From Podocnemis expansa (Eukaryota > Chordata > Testudines > Podocnemididae), in contig ML681997.1 in the NCBI GenBank assembly GCA_007922195.1, forward strand, positions 10,586,717 through 10,650,716: 64,000 bases of DNA, in the 5' to 3' direction. Every line of letters starts with the position of its first letter. Position 1 is the first letter of the stretch. The notes below the pieces were generated by a model, which saw only the letters and a program-made list of their open reading frames with translations, was not told where the DNA came from and ran no database searches. Made by a program: the position numbers and the translations under genes. Below, piece by piece: positions 56,397 through 64,000 of this stretch.

Positions 56397-56962
56397 TCAA
56401 CGCATCCATGGTCATATTGATTCATTTGATCATAAAGGGGCGTCCTGAGTAGCTGCACAGACTGAGACAGCTCACACACAGGGAGCTCATGCATGTAGCC
56501 ACCAGTTAACAACCCATCAGTTGTTCACCTGACTAATGACCGACAGACAACAAGGGGAGCATCAGCCTGGTATCAGGAGTTCTCTCATAAGGAGGTATAA
56601 GAACTTCCCTAAAGGACTGGTTGACCACTGTGGATCTCTGTTCCTCTTCAATGGGAGGAGAAATGTGGCAGTTTGGGGGTACGTCTGTGCACAGATATGA
56701 ATTCCATTTTGGTTTAAGCTGTGAAATTTTTGTATCAGAGCTGGGTTCGAGAATGTTGGTTCTCAACCAGGGTTTTTCAGCCCCTTGGGGGACTGTGAGC
56801 TGGTTTCAGGAGGTCTGAGGGGACCTGTGGGGCTGAAGACCTGTGCCAGCCTGTGGGATATGGGGCCTTTAGCCTAGTGAGGGAACAACAGGATGTGGAG
56901 GTCTGAGTTTCTGTGTTGCAGATAGCCCTGAAACTAGCTTGTGCCTCTCCTCCAACCCCCTG
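56397..56962. other. No gene recognised; hAT-like end near 56756
   Basis: TTGGTTCTCAACCAGGGTTTT at about 56756 resembles hAT ends elsewhere. No matching right end or duplication was established. Confidence 0.4.
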
Positions 56963-57151
56963 CTGAGAACTTTTTTCAAACTTTTTTCTTGGGACCCAGT
57001 TGAAAAAATCATTGTTATCCACAACCCAACAATTACATCTTTGTGCAATGCATTTCAGTCTTTTGGCAGCAGCAGCAGTGGGTGCTGTGATCCAGTACTT
57101 GAGGGTCTGAGACCCAGTACTGGGTATCGACCCTGTGTTTGAAAACCACTA
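56963..57151 (+). mobile_element. hAT MITE copy (family 7), degraded
   Basis: The interior TTTTTTCTTGGGACCCAG and the right end TGTTTGAAAACCACTA match 23077-23267. The right flank CTCTAGAG has central TA, but the left flank has diverged. Confidence 0.6.
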
Positions 57152-57159
57152 CTCTAGAG

Positions 57160-58280
57160 GGTGCTGGTGCAGCTGTGGATCCTTATAGAAGGTGGAGTGC
57201 AGAGGATGGGTCAGATACAATTTAATTTTCATGACTGCAGATCCTAATTTTGATATCCTTACAGGGCTCTGACAGTGGGGTTACCATCAGCAAGGCCATT
57301 GCCTTTGAATGGAGTCTTCTACTCAGAAATGTATCTGTGGAGAAGGAAGAAGAATTCCCCACTTCTCCCAGGCTAGGCACATGGCTGGGTGAGGTGCAGT
57401 TTCTCCCCTGACCAAATAAGGTCAGAGTGTGTTTTAAAAGTAGTACTTAATGGATGGAGGTCCCATGAGGAGAAGTGGAGTCAGGAGGGACTTTGCCTCA
57501 TTTAAACATATGGACCAGCCCCTAGACTCATACAGGGGAATGAGATCAGAGTGAGCAGCATGCATTCAGGAAATTCTTTTCTCTGTATTTGTAATTCCCT
57601 TGTGTTTTTTAATAGTAAAACGTATGTGTGTGTTTTGCTTTACCACCACATTGTCTCTGAAGAGTTTACCTAGAAGCCAAACATCCAGAAGATGGCAGTC
57701 TTTGGGGAGAGTTTTGAGTCTAAGAACCTGGGATGCTCTGGAAGGCAGAAGTAGCCAGGCTGTGGAGCGACAGTGCTCAAGAAAGATGCAGAGATGGGAA
57801 GTGCACTAGAGAGACCCAAAGCTTGGTATAATGATGAGCCACTACTTAGCAGACACTGGGATTGTGGCAGCAAGTTGGATTATTCAGTACATGGAGAGTG
57901 GGCCCATTGTGAGAGTGGAACAGGTCCAATTTGTGACAATGCATTTCTACAAAAAGTCTGGCAAAATACTATGTGCATAAGATGAGTAATCTTATGACTG
58001 GAGAGTAAACTATTTGTTTCTGCATTATCACCATTTATCACATTAAGCAGCTGGTGAACACACATTATGCCTGAACTGTAAATTTTTATGGTAATCTCAT
58101 AAATTTAAGCCTGAGCAAAACTGCAGCATAAATTGAGTCATGGGAACCTTGGGCCACATTTCTGCTTTTATTTACACCCATTTAGCCACTCTAGTCTGGA
58201 GCTTTGCCAGAGATGATGAGTAAACCCACCATATTCAGATCTGAATACCAGATCTACTTCTTTGCAAAACAATGGTATCA
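57160..58280. other. No gene or repeat recognised
   Basis: No domain-bearing frame or clear repeat ends. Confidence 0.4.
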
Positions 58281-58288
58281 CCATAGAG

Positions 58289-58498
58289 CAGGGGTCTTAA
58301 ACACGCGGCCTGTGGGCCGCATGCTGCCCCTAAACCTATTTCCTGCAGCCAGCAATGACACAATTTTTGCTGATATTTGCAATATCATAGTATGCAAAGG
58401 TTTCAGTGGTGCGGCCCTCGGGCTACCGTACTAATCCTCATGTGGCCCTCTACTAGTCCTCATGCGGCCCTTGTGGTGATTTGAGTTTGTGGCCTCTG
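58289..58498 (+). mobile_element. hAT MITE (family 3), uninterrupted
   Basis: 210 bp, starting CAGGGGTCTTAAACACGCGG and ending TTTGAGTTTGTGGCCTCTG. Flanks CCATAGAG (58281-58288) and TCCTAGAG (58499-58506) match at 6 of 8. It serves as the empty-site relative of the PLE-bearing copy at 14150-15508. Confidence 0.82.
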
Positions 58499-58659
58499 TC
58501 CTAGAGCCAGCAAAAAACTGGGGAGTTTGGGAGGTCAGGGTGAGAGAATAGAAAGGAAGAAGAAGAGAACATAAAAACAAACAACCCACCCCAAAGTTGA
58601 ATATCCCTTCCCTCTAAAAAACTACCCTGCATGAGCCTGCTATAACCAAAGGGAAATGG

Positions 58660-58800
58660 TTCATTCAGTATTAGGTGTCTACGTGCCACAGTGCACGATT
58701 GGCCGGAACTTCTTTTAGCCTTCGCCTGTCAGGACAGGGCTGGTAGCCACTGCCTCCTGGCCATATATATGGCCCCAGCCCTGCTCCTCCCCAGTTCCCA
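58660..58800 (+). repeat. Left inverted terminal repeat of DIRS-like element
   Basis: Pairs with 63512-63650. It contains the palindrome GGCCATATATATGGCC at 58759-58774, a possible TATA-type promoter core. Confidence 0.8.
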
Positions 58801-58898
58801 TTAGTCGCTAACTCCAAGTAGTGGGGATGGCGGGAGGGGTCTGAATGAATCCAAGCAGCCCATCTTGAAGAAGGCCGGTTACCGGAAAGTAACCCACC

Positions 58899-58940
58899 GT
58901 TCTTCTTCGAGTGCTGCTCGGGTACATTCAGTCTTAGGTG
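58899..58940 (+). repeat. Internal complementary region candidate
   Basis: GTTCTTCTTCGAGTGCTGCT followed by CGGGTACATTCAGTCTTAGG matches the reverse complement of 63633-63673 at roughly 85%. In DIRS elements such a region templates joining of the terminal repeats during replication. Confidence 0.6.
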
Positions 58941-61858
58941 ACTGTTAGCCGTACTGTGGAAGGTGTGCAGAGTCAGGACCTTATCCACCATCAGCACACT
59001 TACTCACAAACGGCATAGCACGCAAAACTTGGTGAAGAGGCAGTAGGCTGCCAGGTGAACGCCTAAGGACACACCAAGTGCAAGATCTTCATGAGAAGGC
59101 ATGCATGAGAGTGCCGAGGAGTCATTTGCCACTCTGTCAGGAGACTATAACTCAACGGGGGCAGTCCCCAGTTCATTGTCTGGGAATTTGCTATATCATA
59201 ATAGCAAAGAACATCCTTGTCACCAGCAAGACCGTCTAGTGTAGGAGGGTTGCAACTTCCTAGAAGAATCAGCTCCTGAGAAAGGCAGTCATGATCCAGG
59301 GCAACAGACTCCCACAGCTGCAGGTGAAGAACAAGGGTGGAATAATTGCCGCCCTTGCCACCTCAACCCCAGAGGGGTAAGGGCAATTGGGTTAAGATAC
59401 TAACGAAGACTGGGGTGGGGAACACATCGCACCTTGGTGAAATGGGAGATAGGCAAGAGGCCTTTCCCCATTGGCATACTGGCAGGAGATGCCATGGGTA
59501 GGATAGATAAGCGGTGCCCTAAACTCAGGCATCCCAGCTCCATATGGGAGCTAATGCAGGAAGAAGAATAACGAGGAAGGAGGGGGTGATGCACAGGAAT
59601 GGAGGGCTGTTGATGCATAGGAATGGAGGGCCTGGAAGGAGGGCCCCAGAATAACACCTAGATGCTTGGCAGACCCATCCCCGGGGCCCAGAAGCATCAG
59701 AGACACTCCTTCAGGGAGGTCGTCATAACGAGAGAAGTGGATATCTTAGAAGGGTCCTTCTTTAGAGGTAACCTTTGAGTAGCTTATAATAGTAAAAAAG
59801 GGAGCCATTAGGTACACCCATCCTAGTATCAGGAGAGAAACTAGGAGAAAAGAGATTGAATTCCCCATGTTAGGTTGTCCCCAACCAAATAGGGGGGAAT
59901 GACCTGAGGCAGGGGTGGTGTGAAACCATTGCAGGGTTCGAGGGGGGGGGTGCTTACGCAACTTCAGAGCTAGTTGCGCATTTCTGTTCCCTGCCCCTTT
60001 ACTCTAATCTCCCAGTACACGGACTCGCGTAGGGGGAGGTGTGCTGAATCGAGGGAAGGGGTATCCGGCTGTCTCTGAAGACAGGTCAGGTCCATCTTGA
60101 GAGTCAGGCCTCCAAACTCCAGAATCAGAGTGTTTGGAGGGGGGCATGTGGCTCGCGAGGTATTCTCACCTCTCACTTCTATGGAGAGGCAGTCAACCTT
60201 CATAATTCATTCTGGATAACTCATTCTAGCGGCAGGTGCAGGTGTTGGGTCCTGGCTACAACAGGCCAACTACGAGGGATCTTGCATAGATCCTGATGAG
60301 GAGAGAAGACAACACGTTAGGCAAGACACAAGTCGGACATGGTCTATAACGCCTGCTCCAAGGGAAAGGAATGTTATTGATGCACCACTCCACGTATTGG
60401 AAGGGGTAAGGCTTGGGCAGGTCCTGGGTGGGAGGAGGGAAGAGGGAAAGATCCTGGGAAGAGGAGAAAATATAAGGCAACCCCTATTTAGGGAAAACAA
60501 GGGAGAACCGCTGTGTTCTTTAAGGAACACAGAGGAGTGAAAGGGGACTATATGAAATCATCACCCATAAGGCGTCAGGCTCTCCAGCCTATTAGGGTCT
60601 GTAAGTCTCCCTGGACCGGAGTTCTGCAGGGGAACCACCTGATCTGAAGACCACAGGTCCTCAAATGGTCACTCAGGTGTACAAATGCTGCTGGTGGTTA
60701 GGAGCTCTATCCCTTACTATCTACCTTCGTTGCAATTCTAGGGAGGAGAGGGGTGCCATAGAAAGATCAAGGCAGCTCCTAGATGGCTGTCTAGGGTTTT
60801 CAGGGGAAAGTGACCCTTGCCTGGTTTGAGGGAGGCACCAGAGCAGAGGAGGTTCCAGTTGAGGGCTAAACTGAGGTCTGCCCATGGACAGAAGGACCAA
60901 TGTAAAGTGGTGAAGGTCCTTGGGGAGGAGAGGTATGAGCTGAAAAGGCAAAAACCCCTCAAGGAGACTCAAGGATCCCTCAGGCAAAAGCCTAATACAA
61001 GTCTGAAGAGCATGGCCCCAGTATTAAAGGGGGCACTGCCTGGGGAGTCGAGGCAGGAGAAGATAGAGGACAAAGGGGTATGAGCTTGCCCTCTTACCTG
61101 TCACCTAGGGGGCGGGAAGCATCATCCTGCAATAGTTCCTCCCTGATACATTGCAGACCGACACGGATAAGAAGTGGTCTCAGGATAGCGACATGGGAGC
61201 ATCCCCTGCGTACCCTTTCAGTGTGCCCGAATGGGAAGGAGTCGACAGAAGTGTAGGCATTCTGCCCTTGTCCCAGAGGGCTATAGTGGGGTTTTTTTTT
61301 TTGGCGGGGTCATCATGTGCCTGGTTCGCATACCTCTACACCTCAATATTCCTACCAAGGCTCCAAGGGTGTATGCAACTGGAACCGAGTGCATGTGAGG
61401 AGAATTCTCTGGTGGCCAAGCCCTTACTTGACCAGAAGGGTACGGGAAGGGAAGGGGGAGGCACATTGTTATCGGAGAGGAGGAAGAGGTGTCCCGAGGC
61501 TGATTGTGAGGGGGCATTTAGCAAAAGTGTGTAGGGTTCCACTCTGACGTTCAAGGGTTTGCTGGAGGGAGAAACAACCCTGTTGGAGTTTATCATCTAT
61601 ACTGAGGAAAGGGGACCATCATCCTGCAGTCCAAAGGCTCCTAAAGGATCACCATTTTGGTTGTGTGTTGTGGGGGGGATACAACAAGGACCCCTCCCCC
61701 ATGCATTCAAGGGTCATGGCAGACTGGGAATGTTGAGGCACCTGGGGAGGAAGCATAGCCAGAGCTCTGAGGGCCGACTAATGGACACAGTTGCCACGGA
61801 TCAGGGAGTCAGTGGGCGCGTAAAGAGACTGTCCCTCTAAAGGGAAGTCTAATATGGC

Positions 61859-62062
61859 CTACTGTGAGTCCTGGGAGAGGTTGAGATCCTGAAGCCAGGC
61901 TGCTCGGAGCGTAACCATGGCCATAACAATGCCACGGCTGGCCGTGTTTGAGGCATCAACAGCTGCTGTAAAGGCATGGCAAGAAGCCAAGGCACCTTCC
62001 TTGACGAAGGCATTCAGATCCTCCAAGTGTTCTTGTGGGAGGAAGCTGCTGAAACTCCTCAT
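61859..62062 (-). pseudogene. DIRS gag-like fragment (LAP2-alpha-type domain)
   Basis: The 67-codon minus frame has FLPQEHLEDLNAFVKEGALA, then an AVDASNTASRG stretch and TLRAAWLQDLNLS. This order (acidic helix, D-x-x-NTASR, LRR/A-WL) resembles the domain shared by DIRS-type gag proteins and the alpha-specific part of LAP2. Flanking frames are broken, including an A/T-run at 62147-62164. Length is far below a full gag. The resemblance is from memory of the family and needs a profile search. Confidence 0.5.
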
Positions 62063-62574
62063 AGCATCCTACATGTCTAAGGGAATCTTTTAACCAAGGC
62101 CTGATTGCCAGGACCCCTCAGCTGAAAAACTGAAACTGAATAAGCTTTTTTTTTTTTTTTTTTTAAACCAGGAGGTTAAACCTTCTGGGACTCCTAGAGG
62201 ACCCAGGGTGAATCAGGGCAGCTCGGGCCAGTGTGTCCCAGCAAGGTCAAGGACACGAATACGAAGGGGAAGAATATAATGGTGACCGGAGAGATTTCGC
62301 ACCTCAGGTCAAATAGGGGGTCCTGGTCTCCCTCAAGGGGTGTGACCCTGATCCAGGTAGGTGGTGGCCTGGTGAAGGAGTTCAAGTGTGGTAGGGTCTT
62401 CTCTGTGAGACCCTGGCCCCTGTTCATGGCTGTCGTCGGGAGAAGGGACAACCCTGCTACTGGGGTGCCCTCACCAGGGCCAAGGCACTGAGTAGGGATT
62501 GCCCTTCTGAGCCCTCAGGAGGAAGCAGCTGGTTTCGAGTGCACCGTCGGGAAGATCCCAGTGCCACGGACTCT

Positions 62575-63020
62575 TCAGTAAGGGGCTGGGCCTGAGGAAT
62601 GCACTCTCAGATCTCTCGCGGTGCCGAGGCAAGGGTGACAGCACCATAAGGGTTGGGGCCCATAGTTTCGCAATGGCGCCGGCCCAGGTAGTGAGTGGCT
62701 CCTCCTGGTGCTGGGTAAAGTGGAGGGAGGAAAGAAGATGGACTTACCATTTGTTTTGGCAGCTTGTGGCGTATTCAGGAGCTGAAGGGCCTCTGCCACT
62801 TCGAAGGCCTCTGGTGTGGAAGGCACCATGATAGGCTCCAGGCGTTCACCCTGGAGGGGAGGGCCAGACACAGTGCCAGCACTTCAGTGCTGGATTTGGC
62901 CCCGAGTGTGCTTACCTGAGCTCTGCTGGGGAGTGGCATCGAGAGAGTCTTGTTGCTGACTGGCAAGTGGAACTGCTGCCAATTTAGAGGCTGATCACGG
63001 CTTTCATTCATAGCCATAGA
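62575..63020 (-). pseudogene. Broken frames upstream of the gag-like fragment
   Basis: The minus frame 62871-62575 begins near VPSTPEAFEVAEALQLL. It runs into GGTAAG at about 62750, which could be a splice donor or chance. The frame 63017-62775 precedes it. They may be the N-terminal gag region of the DIRS-like element, but no domain is certain. Confidence 0.35.
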
Positions 63021-63230
63021 GTGGTGCTGACGGGGTTCCAGTGCCCACCGAGCCCATGGTGCTGAGTTAGAGGCCGATTGCAGCTTTTATTAATAGCCGA
63101 AGAGCGGCACCGCGACAGTTCTGGTGTTGACTGCGCACACGGTCCCGGGTTAGAGGCCGATCGTGGCTGTATTCATCGCCGGAGAGTGGTGCCGAGACAG
63201 CTACGTGCCACAGCACACGGTAGCTCAGAA
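62983..63230. repeat. Three ~83-bp direct repeats
   Basis: TTAGAGGCYGATYRYGGCTK followed by TATTCATAGCC-type sequence and GAGTGGTGCCGA recurs from 62983, 63067 and 63150. Confidence 0.7.
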
Positions 63231-63511
63231 AGTCTTTAGCCCTAGCCCCAGCGTCGGCTGCGGGGCCTGTTCCTAGGCGTGTTATGCAGCCTTTGCTCCC
63301 TTTCTTCCCGAGTCCTTCATTTAAAAGACCTGCAAATAGAGCATACTACACCCGTGTTCAGGTTTCTGTTGGAAGGACACAGTAGGACCGCTGGTGAAGT
63401 CCGCAAACAGATCTTCCAGTGAAAAATACACGTAAAACAGAGCAAAGAGACAGGCCCTTGCATAAAGCAAGAACAGGCTGTTCTGTAACCGTCGCTGAGG
63501 GCGGAAAAAAA

Positions 63512-63675
63512 GGAACTGGGGAGGGGCAGGTTTGGGGCCATATATATGGCCAGGGGGTGGTGGCTGCTAGCCCTGTCCTGACAGGCGAAGGCTAAAAGAA
63601 GTTCCGGCCAATTGTGCACTGTGGCACGGTGACACCTAATACTGATGTATTCGAGCAGTGCTTGAAGAAGAACTG
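63512..63675 (-). repeat. Right inverted terminal repeat of DIRS-like element
   Basis: Reverse complement of 58660-58800 over about 140 bp, plus a 25-bp outer extension not on the left arm. Palindrome GGCCATATATATGGCC at 63536-63551. Confidence 0.8.
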
Positions 63676-64000
63676 TGAGATTGTTGCCCTTTGAGCTCAC
63701 TGTTTCCTTTCCTTGTGCAGCACTTTAGCTACCATGATAAGAGCTTTACAAACACCGAATAAGACAGATACACAAGCACTGCCATCTACTGGAAGACGCT
63801 TAGAGTATGCCAGGAGAAGGCAGACACAGAGGTAGGGATGAGGGAAGAAGATTCCAGACCTGGGAACCAATTGAAGTTTGTGAGCAAGACTATGTGTAAC
63901 CCATGGGCTTAAAGGAGGAGTGTTTCTTTAAGAGTTTTGCTGGTGTCTGAGTTGCTCTTGCTGTGTCGCTGTTGCTGGGCAGATTTAGCTGCCTAGACCC
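63676..64000. other. No feature recognised
   Basis: Right flank of the DIRS-like element to the window edge; nothing supported. Confidence 0.4.

Larger units (their letters stand above)
58660..63675 (-). mobile_element. DIRS-like retrotransposon, decayed
   Basis: Inverted terminal arms 58660-58800 and 63512-63650 share long identical runs (GTGCCACAGTGCAC, CGGAACTTCTTTTAGCCTTC, GCCTGTCAGGACAGGGCT and the palindrome GGCCATATATATGGCC). The outer extension of the right arm (63633-63673) also occurs, inverted, just inside the left arm (58899-58940), as expected for the internal complementary region of DIRS elements. A gag-like fragment resembling the LAP2-alpha domain lies on the minus strand at 61859-62062. 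Reverse transcriptase and tyrosine recombinase should lie at 59-61.5 kb, but I could not recognise motifs there. Confidence 0.62.

Noticed and set aside
59400..61600. Reverse transcriptase or recombinase of the DIRS-like element
   Set aside because: No catalytic motif could be read in any frame, so no CDS is claimed.

Overview
This is vertebrate nuclear DNA, most likely from a turtle, with a crocodilian as the alternative. The evidence is CR1 LINEs, many Penelope-like element (PLE) copies, hAT-type DNA transposons, a tRNA-Ile/CR1-tailed SINE, a DIRS-like element and a Ty3/gypsy element of the Gmr1 type. The species call is an inference from repeat content and one host exon. Three assembly gaps are present (12187-12196, 26027-26426, 46214-46223).

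Only one host coding segment is convincing: exon 1 of SGPP1 (sphingosine-1-phosphate phosphatase 1) on the minus strand, 11127-11729. It has a clean splice donor and a CpG-rich, TATA-less promoter with three CCAAT boxes. Bases 1-11126 are therefore read as SGPP1 intron 1. Exons 2 and 3 were not found and probably lie left of the window. Everything right of about 12 kb appears to be intergenic DNA upstream of SGPP1, dominated by nested mobile elements.

Layout: 1-11 kb, intron with hAT elements, PLE foldbacks and a tandem array built from PLE tail sequence. 11.1-12.3 kb, SGPP1 exon 1 and promoter. 13.8-27 kb, nested hAT, PLE, SINE and a 3-bp-TSD palindromic DNA element, plus one LTR relic. 27.6-33 kb, a decayed CR1 (minus) cut by three later insertions. 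33-44 kb, mostly unique or unrecognised sequence. 44.9-55.3 kb, one Gmr1-type retrotransposon (minus) with 5-bp target duplications, a SCAN-like gag and integrase before reverse transcriptase; its right LTR holds a solo LTR that itself holds a PLE. 58.7-63.7 kb, a DIRS-like element (minus) with inverted terminal repeats and a gag-like fragment resembling the LAP2-alpha domain.

Main points from the hunt: (1) the Gmr1 element and a long open frame inside its LTRs; (2) repeated head-to-head PLE foldbacks, one with perfectly identical 61-nt arms; (3) a higher-order satellite made of PLE tails in the SGPP1 intron; (4) eleven hAT insertions whose 8-bp duplications all have TA at the centre, the Buster-type signature; (5) the DIRS-like element with terminal and internal complementary repeats.
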